Below, in pieces: positions 9,646-19,800 of a stretch of DNA of 64,000 nt. Below the pieces are notes generated by a model that was not told the origin of the DNA, ran no database searches, and saw only the letters and a list, made by a program, of their open reading frames with translations. The translations under genes were made by a program, and so were the position numbers. The stretch's first letter is position 1, and each line of letters begins with the position of its first letter. Source of the DNA: Marsupella aquatica (Eukaryota > Marchantiophyta); contig OZ316891.1 in the NCBI GenBank assembly GCA_973895155.1, forward strand, positions 25,048,001 through 25,112,000, written 5' to 3'.

Positions 9646-12600
9646 TCACGACACCGGTGGTGGATCCTCAATGGACGCCCCCAACACTTCCTCCTCAGCC
9701 ACTGCCGTTGGCCCGCCTACTGACAGATTACCTGCCCTTGACCGAGTCAACTCTCCCTCGGCCTGACTGGGTCCACCTTCGGCTTCAGCCTCGACACCGG
9801 CCTCGGCAATACCCACGGCTTCGGCCTCAGCCACTCCCACGGCTTCGGCTTCAGCCACTCCCTCGGCTTCGGTCTCAACCACCCCCACGGCTTCGGCCTC
9901 CCCTTCCCCTAGGGTAGTTGGATCCTTAGCCGTGACCCTGTCTGGGGTCGGTGCTGGGTCTACCTCCTTGATCACCACGGCCTGTGAAGTCGTATTACTC
10001 CTTGACCCTGAAGGTTTCCGCTTCTTCTTTGTTGGTGGCTCGGCAGCTGGTCCCTTCCCCTTCCCACTTACTTCCGGCACTGGTGCAGGTGGCGCGGCTT
10101 GTCCTTCGGCAATTACCACCCCTGGTAACTGGTTTGTCCCAACGGGAGATGGACCTGTTGCAGCTAAGCATTTAAATACTGCGGCTTGTTTCTTTAGCCA
10201 CTCTGTTTGGTTGTCGGCCCGCCGCTGTAGGTTCTCCATCTTCCTCGTGATTTCCTCCAACTCCTCTTGGGTTTCATCCAGGTCCTTACGTGCCCCCTCC
10301 AGCTCGTTTTTGGCCTCCTCCTGCTCCTTGTGGGCTTCCTCCAATTCCTTCTTCAAGGTAGCCCTCTCCTCCTGGGTTGCTCTTAGCTCCTTGTCGAGCT
10401 CTGCAATGATGACAGACTCCATCTGGTTTATCTTGGCGTAAGTCTGTTCGAGCATCTCGTCCTTCTCCCTTAGGTCGGCCTTGAAGCTGGCCGTCAGGGA
10501 CGCAAGCTCCTGCTGCAGCGCCATAATCCCTTGATAGGATTTCCCTAACTCGACCTCCTTCTGCTCAAGGGCTCCGCGGATTTTCTTGAGCTCCCCTTTC
10601 AACGCCCATTCCTTTCTTTGGGTCTCCGCCATGGCCCGGCTGTTGGCTGTTATGTGGGCCTCCTCTGTATTCTTCAGCTCTTGCTTCCACTTCTCCCTCT
10701 CTTTGATCGTGTCGGCCAATTCTTCCTGCGTCTGAGTCAGTTTATCCTTGATATTCTGATTATCAGCCTGCGCGGTGTCCAACTGCCCCTGCATGATGTT
10801 CAGCTCATGTCGTTTAATCCGCAGTTCATCTTGGGCTTTCTTGGCCGCCCTTAGATCTTCAATCTCGGCTTCCATCCTCCTAAGCCGCCGAATGACCTCG
10901 TCCTTCTTGCTTCTCTCTAAAGCCACCGCTTCTTCTAATTGGTGCTTCTCCAACTGCTCCCTATGGAAAAAGGGTCCTACCTCCAACTCCTCTCCAAAGA
11001 TGCCGAGCGCAAGTTCCCCACACATCTCACCATACTCCATGGCTCTATTCTTAGCGTAGGTGGAGTAAGTAGAAGTGATCGGCATCGCCCATCGTGGCCT
11101 CTGCTCCCAAGCCGTCCTGCGGATCTCTTCAATCGTGGCTAGAGGTTTGCTTCCTTTTTCGGCTAGCCGCCTAATGTCCTCCGGCCAATCTCCTCCTGGT
11201 AAATCCTTTTCCTTAGCCAGGGCGGCCTCTTCCTCCTGCTTGATTCGCTCCTGAAATTCCTGCACCGTCTGTTTTATGTCGTCGAAGCTCGGGGGAGCAA
11301 CATCTGGTGGGGGAGACTCAGGGCTACTCTGCTGGTTGGGGTCCCCTCGCACTACCCTTGGAAGTGTGGGGACAAACCGGCCACAGGTCCTTACTCCTGG
11401 AACGTGATGGTCCGACCCATAGCCGGAATTATCATGGCTGCAGTCCTCCACTGCCTCCTCTACCTCTTGGACGTCCGGCTTCTCCCTCTCCTCTTCCTTG
11501 GTAGGAGCTTCAGGCAATTCTGCCTCAGATTTGGAGCTTGAGGTTCCCACGTACATTCGAACACCTGGCTTGGATTCCGGCCTGATTCTCTCCTTGTCTC
11601 CAGCAAAGGGGTTTTCTCTTGTGAGCCGGTGTAGGCCTACCTCTGTAGTAGTGTCCTGCATTGTTGCCGTTGCCGTTGTTGTTGCCGATGCCGATTTCTT
11701 TTCTTTCTCCAGTAGTTTCAGCAGACTCTGCATGCCTGGTTGCTGCATCGGCAAGTCTTCCTTCCTGGGCCTAAACACCTGCTCGATCGTAGGACTAACA
11801 GGTGGTTGAGGCTTCTCAGCCAACGGCCTCGGCGTTGGAGCTTCCTCGGGTGCCCTTACCTGCAGGGGAAGTACCGGGGCAAAAGTCTGACCTCTGGCAT
11901 ACCGGCACAACAGCGGCATGTGATAGCCAAGCCGCGACACGCTCCCCATGCCGATTACCTGCTGCTCCTCCTTTAAGATCTTCTTCAATTGGTTGAGGAG
12001 GTACCCGTTGTAGTCCCGGCTTGGGTCTGGCCTTTCTGCCAGATAGACCTGTGCCTTGCCGATCTCTGCCCTCGGCAAGTTACAATGCATGGTCACCCGC
12101 AAGAAGTCGATCATCTCTCCTATGTGCGGGTTGGTGCAGGTGTTCCGGAAGAAGCCATTCTTCGTTGATGGCCCGGGGAACGACCGGAACTCCTTGTCAG
12201 GCAAGGTCTTCCTGGTATCAACTTTGGTCTTATTGCCTATCGGCAGGCCAAACACTTCGGCAATTACCTTGGGAGTAAGATAGAAATCCTTCCCATATAT
12301 CCTCGTGCAATTGGTCTCGGGTTCCCATGACCCCACGAATTCTAATAGGTCTGACTGCGGTACCTCCGGCTTCAGCCATGGTAATCTTACAAAGGCCTCC
12401 AAGCCGGATCCGGCCATGAAGCCTTGGTACTTCTTGGTCTGCATGGCCGTAAAGCATGCATCCTCCTCCCGTGCAAAATGTAGTTGCACCTCCACCGGTA
12501 GGGTTGCCGCCCAGCCCTTCCAGGTGTCATCCCTGGTTGGAATGGCCTTGATGGGATCGACCTCCTCCTCTTCGGCTTCTCCCTGCCTCCTGCTCTGCTG

Positions 12601-13332
12601 CTCGGCTGGCTTCTTTGGTGCCGCCGACCTCGTTCTTTTTGCCGGGGTGGCTTCATCGTTGACGGCTCCCTTCCTCTTCATCTCTGCTGCCGTGGAGGTT
12701 TCTCCTAGCACCGTTGCCTGGGTCCACCTTTCCGTGCTACCCTTTAATTCCCAGTGTATGTCGTTGCAGTTCTTGATGGCCTCTCGGATGCCGACGACGC
12801 TGTCTTTGCAAAACAGAAGATCGTCGAGTTGATTGGAAGTAGGCGTCCATAGGAACTCGTCCTTGATGAGTTTGCCTCCTAAGAAAGCCGTCTTCTGCAG
12901 CTCCCACAATCGAGCGAGCTCCTGCCGTTCTCGAGCTGCCCTTTCTGACTCCTCGTCCTCGTAAGTCTTGATGTACTCAGTTGCCCGTTCGAACAGGCAT
13001 CCCCAGAAATGTGCCGCTTGATTGACGTTGCTCATACCCTCCTTAGGTCGATCGTCGGTATCAATTCTCTCCCCGAGTGCTTGCCTAAGCAGCTGACAGT
13101 AGTTGGCCTCCCGTAGTCGTCTGCCTAGTTCGTGCTCGCAAATGAGCCACCATCTCCTGCAAGCGCTCCTTACCCCTCTCCTCTGCCGGTCCTTCTTCCC
13201 GTTGATCCTTCCTAGCCGCCGACGCTTAACGCGCCCTAACCCTAATCGGGTTTTCACCCTCAGCCTTACCTCCGGCCTCGGCCCGGGTTCCATGGTTGCC
13301 CCTAATTGTTTATATTTTCCTTGTTTTGTCAC
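9646..13332 (-). CDS. LTR-encoded protein (1228 aa), element A 3' LTR
   Basis: The ORF is complete and starts 77 bp inside the LTR, 65 bp after the pol stop, so genomic RNA would carry it as a third gene. Visible parts: an Arg-rich N-terminus (~24-55), a Lys/Arg patch (~218-250), a globular region (~265-490) with WKGWAATLPVEVQLHF and RIYGKDFYLTPKVIAEVFGL, a long disordered linker, a coiled coil (~800-1090), a KKKRKPSGS nuclear-signal-like patch and C-terminal 8-residue repeats (AEAEAVGV). The globular region resembles the plant transposon-protein domain found in the extra ORF of Athila/Tat elements, from memory only. RNA binding or a nuclear role is inference. The LTR position means two DNA copies per element. 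Confidence 0.75.
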   Translation of the reverse strand: MTKQGKYKQLGATMEPGPRPEVRLRVKTRLGLGRVKRRRLGRINGKKDRQRRGVRSACRRWWLICEHELGRRLREANYCQLLRQALGERIDTDDRPKEGMSNVNQAAHFWGCLFERATEYIKTYEDEESERAARERQELARLWELQKTAFLGGKLIKDEFLWTPTSNQLDDLLFCKDSVVGIREAIKNCNDIHWELKGSTERWTQATVLGETSTAAEMKRKGAVNDEATPAKRTRSAAPKKPAEQQSRRQGEAEEEEVDPIKAIPTRDDTWKGWAATLPVEVQLHFAREEDACFTAMQTKKYQGFMAGSGLEAFVRLPWLKPEVPQSDLLEFVGSWEPETNCTRIYGKDFYLTPKVIAEVFGLPIGNKTKVDTRKTLPDKEFRSFPGPSTKNGFFRNTCTNPHIGEMIDFLRVTMHCNLPRAEIGKAQVYLAERPDPSRDYNGYLLNQLKKILKEEQQVIGMGSVSRLGYHMPLLCRYARGQTFAPVLPLQVRAPEEAPTPRPLAEKPQPPVSPTIEQVFRPRKEDLPMQQPGMQSLLKLLEKEKKSASATTTATATMQDTTTEVGLHRLTRENPFAGDKERIRPESKPGVRMYVGTSSSKSEAELPEAPTKEEEREKPDVQEVEEAVEDCSHDNSGYGSDHHVPGVRTCGRFVPTLPRVVRGDPNQQSSPESPPPDVAPPSFDDIKQTVQEFQERIKQEEEAALAKEKDLPGGDWPEDIRRLAEKGSKPLATIEEIRRTAWEQRPRWAMPITSTYSTYAKNRAMEYGEMCGELALGIFGEELEVGPFFHREQLEKHQLEEAVALERSKKDEVIRRLRRMEAEIEDLRAAKKAQDELRIKRHELNIMQGQLDTAQADNQNIKDKLTQTQEELADTIKEREKWKQELKNTEEAHITANSRAMAETQRKEWALKGELKKIRGALEQKEVELGKSYQGIMALQQELASLTASFKADLREKDEMLEQTYAKINQMESVIIAELDKELRATQEERATLKKELEEAHKEQEEAKNELEGARKDLDETQEELEEITRKMENLQRRADNQTEWLKKQAAVFKCLAATGPSPVGTNQLPGVVIAEGQAAPPAPVPEVSGKGKGPAAEPPTKKKRKPSGSRSNTTSQAVVIKEVDPAPTPDRVTAKDPTTLGEGEAEAVGVVETEAEGVAEAEAVGVAEAEAVGIAEAGVEAEAEGGPSQAEGELTRSRAGNLSVGGPTAVAEEEVLGASIEDPPPVS
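9795..9905. repeat. 24-bp coding minisatellite in the LTR ORF
   Basis: Units like ACGGCTTCGGCCTCAGCCAC encode the AEAEAVGV octapeptide. The 5' LTR of A has one more 24-bp unit than the 3' LTR (the only large length difference between them), and element B has fewer, so the array changes length in whole codons. Confidence 0.8.
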
Positions 13333-13396
13333 TATACTAAGGTGTTCCTAGGGTGCCTTCCTGCTTTACCCACTTAACCGGCCGAGTGATTCCTGT

Positions 13397-13876
13397 CTAG
13401 GCATCACATAGCTCCCCACTTAATTGTGAAGCGTCCTCGCGAACAACTTCATCTTCGTCCATATAGTATTTCTTGAGGCGGTCATAATGGATGCGAACTG
13501 GATATACCTCTCCCGTAATGTTGGCCAATTGTACGGAGCCATTGGGGAACATCATGGTTACTCTAAAGGGTCCTAACCAGCGAGTGTAAAGCTTTCCTGG
13601 AAACCTACTATACCTACTGTCATAAAGTAGCACAAGATCACCGGTATGAATACTAACTACTTTTAACCTTTTATCATACTGCTGCTTCATGATATTCTGT
13701 CTATATTCTACTCTCTCGGCTTCTAATAGGGCCTCAATTTGTTCTGCCCTCGTAATCGGCTTGTATGCCGATCCCTTGGTATTTAATTCCTTGCCGATGA
13801 TCAATGGCGTTGTGGACCCCGTCGGCTCTGCCACAACGCCTGCAGAAAATCCACTGTCCCTGCTACTGCTCCCCAC
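13397..13876 (-). pseudogene. pol: Pol remnant of element A (159 codons, core deleted in frame)
   Basis: The frame begins with the same ~54 residues as Pol of element B and then jumps straight to the integrase tail (VEYRQNIMKQQYDKRL, GPFRVTMMFPNG). The missing 2787 bp (929 codons) lie in B between two copies of CTCTCTCGGCT (38799 and 41586); A keeps one copy at this junction. This is a direct-repeat deletion that happens to keep the frame. RT, RNase H and the integrase catalytic core are lost. The stop lies 12 nt inside the LTR. Confidence 0.9.
13409..13421 (-). other. Polypurine tract of element A
   Basis: Minus-strand AAGTGGGGAGCTA directly precedes the LTR start TGTGATGCC. A purine-rich run at this place primes plus-strand synthesis in LTR elements. 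It lies inside the pol coding frame. The same sequence is at 38497-38509 in B. Confidence 0.7.
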
Positions 13877-16777
13877 TTAGCCGTTTCATCCAATTGGTCT
13901 ACATCCTTTACTTCCTCCGGAGTTGCAGCTAAAAAGGTGGATTCTATTGTAAAGCAGTCCTCGACCTCTTCGTCTTCTTCTTCCAAGTCACCTTCCATTG
14001 GTTCTTGCCATAATCCGCTGGGGGCTACCTCTGGTCCAAAGACACCTTCTTCGGTTAGGTTAGTGAGGCATTCTAACCAACGTACTTCATCGGCTGACTC
14101 CAGTCCACTGTCGTACCCATCTACTTCCCTTATGCTTTTCCTACGGTCATCCTTAGTGTCCCAGGATACCGTGATAGAGGGGGTCCCGAAAGTGAACTGC
14201 TTTTTACCCCAATCTTCTATTACCTCGGCTAGGTACAGCCATGGCCTACCAATCAATAGCCGGAATGACGTAGGATTTACCGGCTTCATTACTACATAGT
14301 TAATGCTAAAGAAGATACCTCCTATCTCTGTCTTGATGCCGGTTAACACTCCCGTCGGAATGACCTGATATCCATTGGCCATGTTCAACACTCTTCCAGT
14401 CATCTCCGGTGTTAGACCCCACCCTTTTGCTGTTGAATCAATCATAATACATACCCCTGATCCTCCATCGATGGGTACCCGTAGTAATAATTCTCCTTGA
14501 ATCATTAATGGTAATGCTGGGGCTCCTTGATCTTCTTCTATCATTAGTACGTCGGATCTGGTTGCTACCTTGGGTAATCTCGGCTTGCCGAGAATAGCCT
14601 TCCTTAATTGCTTTCGGAAGTACGGGCTATTTTTCAATAGTTGACCTACTGTTGCCGAGACTCTAGATTCTAGTACATCTTTAGCCAGGTCATAGGGAAC
14701 AATCGGCTTCTCTTCTGGTGGTGTTTCCGTCTTGGATTCGGCCAGTTTTGCCACGCTAGTCTCCACAGCTGTTGGGTCTTCCGAAGCAAACAATGCTTTT
14801 GCTCGTTTTACATCCTTGGCAATGGCTTCGGTATTCTCCAGGGTTTCTAATTCTCTTAGTTGTTCCTTAACACTAGCCGTAACAGAGGGGTAGAACAACT
14901 TAGGATGATCTCGATTGAAGTCGCTATCTTGTGAAGGATTGGTTTCACTGGTGGGCTCATGGCTTACCTGTATTGCCGGAGCCCTCCCTTCTCCTTCTGT
15001 TGATGTTGACGAAGAGTCGATCCTTTCCTCCGTAACCTTCCCTTTATTTTTGGCCAGCCCATCCCACCTTTCCTTCCTTCTGGTAGATCGAGTAGAGACC
15101 CGGTAGCAATCATGATCTAAATCCTCCTCTGAGAAGGTTGATAGGGCTTCGGCCTCATCATCAGATGGTACGAACTCTGCCTCGGCATCCTCTTGCCATC
15201 CTAGTTCGATGTGGTTGATTTGAACTCCTCCGGGGGTAGTACCTGGCGGTAAGATCTTGATCGGCAAAAGCTTATGATTTGCGGCCAGGCCTGCCAACCA
15301 AGTAGGACATTGCCCTAGCATATGACCTTCCTGTCGGCATCCCATACATAGCTGAGCTGGTTGTCCATCACCCTGTTTGCGTGCATTCGGGCATTCTCTA
15401 GCAAAATGGCCAGGTTGACCACAATTATAGCACGCCGCAAATCTTTGCACATTCGGCCTAGGAGGTACTGACGGGTTCTGAATAATCCGAGGATACATCT
15501 CTCCTGGATTGTTCCTTAACCCTGACCACAGAGATGCAGGTCTGTTGGATAGGTCTCGTGCTCCAGTCTCACTGATGCCGAAAACACTATCAGCGGCATC
15601 TCCCAAAAAGTACTCTACTTCTCCCTGACATGGTCTGATCTCGGCCACATGCCGAACATGATTAGTATTAAGCTTAGGACACGCATCTTTATGGTGTCCG
15701 GTTTTATAACATAAGGCACACCATACAGAGCTATCCTCCTGTACTACCTTCTTCTTTGGTTTTACCTCTGCAATGATAGCCTTAAGTTGCTCGGTAAGGG
15801 CTACGATGTTATCTGGTGGCTTAGCCTCCATCTTGACTTTCGTCTTCCCTCTCCTTCTGCCCTTCCTTTTCCTAGTTTTTTCTTCTTCAGAACTAGAAGA
15901 TGACTCACTCTTGCTACTCCCACTATCCGAGCTTGACTTATCACTTCTAGACTTCTTGGAATGTTTCTTCTTCTTATCTTTTTTCTTATGGGGTGATCCC
16001 TCCTCTGATGAGGAACTCTCAGACTTAAGCTGTTTCTTTCCGGCTTGTGATATCTGCATTAATGTATAATTGAATATCCTTAATTGCTTCGGCTAAAGTC
16101 TCCGGGTTCTCCTTCCTAATTGCAAAACTCATCTTCTGTGGCAAAGCATTCACCAACCATTGAAGTTGCATACCTTCAGATGCATTGGTCTTTGTACGTC
16201 TTACCAGTTTCTGAAAGCGTTGCAAGAACTTCCTGAAGGATTTGTTCTCCTTGAACCGAAGTTGTCCCAACTTCAGCACTGCTAGTTCTGAAGTTCCAAT
16301 GGGTCGAAACTCCTTAACAAAGAGTGTTTTGAAGATATCCCAGATGGCTTGATCTTCCACATCTAATGCTCTGTACCAAGGCCTAGCCTCACCCTTGAAC
16401 AGGCCGGGAAGAATCTGCATCTTGATGGCCGATTCTCCATTTGCTGCAGCGGTTCCCTCGAAATCATCCAACCATTCGTCCGGATCCTCATCTCCTCTCC
16501 CATGAAATGCCTTGTAATGTATGCGCGACCGCTGGTTCAATCTGGTCCCTGGCCTCTCGTCTGGCCGTGCCTCTGGTTCCCCCATGTCGGTTGGAGACTC
16601 ACTTCTCCTTACCGACTCTTCCTCTGGTATGTCTTCTTCAACGCCACTTCCAGTTTCGGAGCTACCAGCTCTTTCTGCCCCTCTCAGTCGCTGTGTATCA
16701 TGCCACCCGGCGAGCTGCTGCAGTCAAGCTCTCTCCCGTTGAATCACTCTTTCTTCCCTCGGCGTAAGGTCAGTCAT
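13801..16777 (-). pseudogene. gag-pro: Gag-protease of element A, broken by a stop and a frameshift
   Basis: Aligned by eye to B, the start is the ATG at 16777. Codon 19 is TGA where B has CGA, and near 16035-16045 A has an extra T that splits Gag into two frames (16025-16585 and 13801-16059). The second frame holds a Ser-rich/Lys-rich region, zinc knuckles CALCYKTGHHKDAC, CYNCGQPGHFAREC and CMGCRQEGHMLGQC, and a retropepsin site LLRVPIDGGSG (DGG where DTG/DSG is usual). It ends about 75 nt past the pol ATG, so pol is read in the -1 frame. CGA to TGA is the change expected at a methylated CpG. Confidence 0.85.
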
Positions 16778-16824
16778 TACCTACGCTTCCGTTCTAACTT
16801 CATATCTCACGGCTTAAGAAATGC

Positions 16825-16842
16825 CCCCTCCATCTAGCGCCA
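16825..16842 (-). other. Primer-binding site of element A
   Basis: Minus-strand TGGCGCTAGATGGAGGGG starts 4 nt (TTTT) after the LTR end. The identical sequence is at 44699-44716 in B. The TGG start and position fit a tRNA primer site; I cannot name the tRNA with certainty. Confidence 0.65.
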
Positions 16843-16846
16843 AAAA

Positions 16847-19800
16847 TGTGGTGCGTCCCATGGCTCCCTAAACCCAAGAAACCCCCCAGCTCAAGCCGAT
16901 TCCCGCAGGTTTCGTGCTTGGCGAGGCCGTTTCCGCGGCTTAGCGGCATGGGACGCTGCTAACCTTCTACTACTACTATTAACATTTTACACACATATAC
17001 TGGACAGATCCTTCATCGGGTCATGAGATACGTAGCCGGCCTAATATAGGCCTTCCCCTGTCTTCCCCTGTCTTCCCCTCCGTCTTGTTAGGTATGTTTG
17101 GATTCCGCCGCCGGAATGATCCCCAATAGGCTTGGTTAAGCCGCTAAGACCTCTCTCAGCTCGACACATCCAACTCTCACTCCCCTGCTTACTTTCCTTC
17201 CTTCTGTTGATGTGGGCACTCTTCACACAAGTTAATGCGACACACAAATAGCAAAATGACTCATTCTGACTGAGTCATACCATGCACTTGCCATACAAAC
17301 AGTACATCTCATACACAAGTTCTGCGAACTAAGCCGTGAGGCCAACTCTATTCAGCTCTTAGGCATGAGGAAACATGAATATACACAAGGGTCACTGTAT
17401 GACTAACCGAGAGCTTCTCGTACTACTTGATCCCAGCCCGGCTGGTGCAAACTAAAAACTTGCTAAAGAAGAGGCCCTGAGCTCCCCGCTGCCCAGGTAC
17501 TTATCCTGGTAGTGGATCCGCCATTCTTTGCATCGTAAGCCTAATCTACCTGACAGTAATCTACTTGCCCGAATCTACCTATGTACAGCAAGGCAGGAGC
17601 ACAAGTGTTGCTCCTACCAGTGGAACCGCAATCCCACTAAGCTAAGTGTCAGGGCCGCTCCTGGTTCTGATCCTAATCCTAAACGTGGAGATCCGCGCCC
17701 GCCCTGCCCACTCACGCCTCCTCCCTCCACGTCCGCCCTCCCTAAAAGGAACGGCGCCCTTGCACCGTCACGACACCGGTGGTGGATCCTCAATGGACGC
17801 CCCCAACACTTCCTCCTCAGCCACTGCCGTTGGCCTGCCTACTGACAGATTACCTGCCCTTGACCGAGTCAACTCTCCATCGGCCTGACTGGGTCCACCT
17901 TCGGCTTCAGCCTCGACACCGGCCTTGGCAATACCCACGGCTTCGGCCTCAGCCACTCCCACGGCTTTGGCTTCAGCCACCCCCACGGCTTCGGCCTCAG
18001 CCACTCCCACGGCTTCGGCTTCAGCCACCCCCACGGCTTCGGCCTCCCCTTCCCCTAGGGTAGTTGGATCCTTAGCCGTGACCCTGTCTGGGGTCGGTGC
18101 TGGGTCTACCTCCTTGATCACCACGGCCTGTGAAGTCGTATTACTCCTTGACCCTGAAGGTTTCCGCTTCTTCTTCGTTGGTGGCTCGGCAGCTGGTCCC
18201 TTCCCCTTCCCACTTACTTCCGGCACTGGTGCAGGTGGCGCGGCTTGTCCTTCGGCAATTACCACCCCTGGTAACTGGTTTGTCCCAACAGGAGATGGAC
18301 CTGCTGCAGCTAAGCATTTAAATACTGCGGCTTGTTTCTTCAGCCGCTCTGTTTGGTTGTCGGCCCGCCGCTGTAGGTTCTCCATCTTCCTCGTGATTTC
18401 CTCCAACTCCTCTTGGGTTTCATCCAGGTCCTTACGTGCCCCCTCCAGCTCGTTTTTGGCCTCCTCCTGCTCCCTGTGGGCTTCCTCCAATTCCTTCTTC
18501 AAGGTAGCCCTCTCCTCCTGGGTTGCTCTTAGCTCCTTGTCGAGCTCTGCAATGATGACAGACTCCATCTGGTTCATCTTGGCGTAAGTCTGTTCGAGCA
18601 TCTCGTCCTTCTCCCTTAGGTCGGCCTTGAAGCTGGCCGTCAGGGACGCAAGCTCCTGCTGCAGCGCCATAATCCCTTGATAGGATTTCCCTAACTCGAC
18701 CTCCTTCTGTTCAAGGGCTCCGCGGATTTTCTCGAGCTCCCCTTTCAACGCCCATTCCTTTCTTTGGGTCTCCGCCATGGCCCGGCTGTTGGCTGTTATG
18801 TGGGCCTCCTCTGTATTCTTCAGCTCTTGCTTCCACTTTTCCCTCTCTTTGATCGTGTCGGCCAACTCTTCCTGCGTCTGAGTCAGTTTATCCTTGATAT
18901 TCTGATTATCAGCCTGCGCGGCGTCCAACTGCCCCTGCATGATGTTCAGCTCATGTCGTTTAATCCGCAGTTCATCTTGGGCTTTCTTGGCCGCCCTTAG
19001 ATCTTCAATCTCGGCTCCCATCCTCCTAAGCCGCCGAATGACCTCGTCCTTCTTGCTTCTCTCTAAAGCCACCGCTTCTTCTAATTGGTGCTTCTCCAAC
19101 TGCTCCCTATGAAAAAAGGGTCCTACCTCCAACTCCTCTCCAAAGATGCCGAGCGCAAGTTCCCCACACATCTCACCATACTCCATGGCTCTATTCTTAG
19201 CGTAGGTGGAGTAAGTAGAAGTGATCGGCATCGCCCATCGTGGCCTCTGCTTCCAAGCCGTCCTGCGGATCTCTTCAATCGTGGCTAGAGGTTTGCTTCC
19301 TTTTTTGGCTAGCCGCCTGATGTCCTCCGGCCAATCTCCTCCTGGTAAATCCTTTTCCTTAGCCAGGGCGGCCTCTTCCTCCTGCTTGATTCGCTCCTGA
19401 AATTCCTGCATCGTCTGTTTTATGCCGTCGAAGCTCGGGGGAGCAACATCTGGTGGGGGAGACTCAGGGCTACTCTGCTGGTTGGGGTCCCCTCGCACTA
19501 CCCTTGGAAGTGTGGGGACAAACCGGCCACAGGTCCTTACTCCTGGAACGTGATGGTCCGACCCATAGCCGGAATTATCATGGCTGCAGTCCTCCACTGC
19601 CTCCTCTACCTCTTGGACGTCCGGCTTCTCCCTCTCCTCTTCCTCGGTAGGAGCTTCAGGCAATTCTGCCTCAGATTTGGAGCTTGAGGTTCCCACGTAC
19701 ATTCGAACACCTGGCTTGGATTCCGGCCTGATTCTCTCCTTGTCTCCAGCAAAGGGGTTTTCTCTTGTGAGCCAGTGTAGGCCTACCTCTGTAGTAGTGT

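Larger units (their letters stand above)
8725..13408 (-). repeat. 3' LTR of element A
   Basis: On the minus strand the LTR begins TGTGATGCC (13408) and ends CCACA (8725). The first ~3.76 kb is occupied by a 1228-codon ORF. The last ~0.92 kb (8725-9645) has no large gene and must hold the promoter, R and U5. A 68-codon minus frame at 8919-9125 lies in that part and is kept open in five copies of the LTR. Confidence 0.9.

Noticed and set aside
9932-10441. Long plus-strand open frames inside the LTRs (also at 12305-12832 and the matching places in other copies)
   Set aside because: They are antisense to the coiled-coil ORF and owe their openness to its biased codons. The sense frame explains the sequence.
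16025-16585. A separate 186-residue Gag gene in element A
   Set aside because: It is the middle of one Gag frame, bounded by an internal Met after a nonsense codon and by a one-base insertion relative to B.
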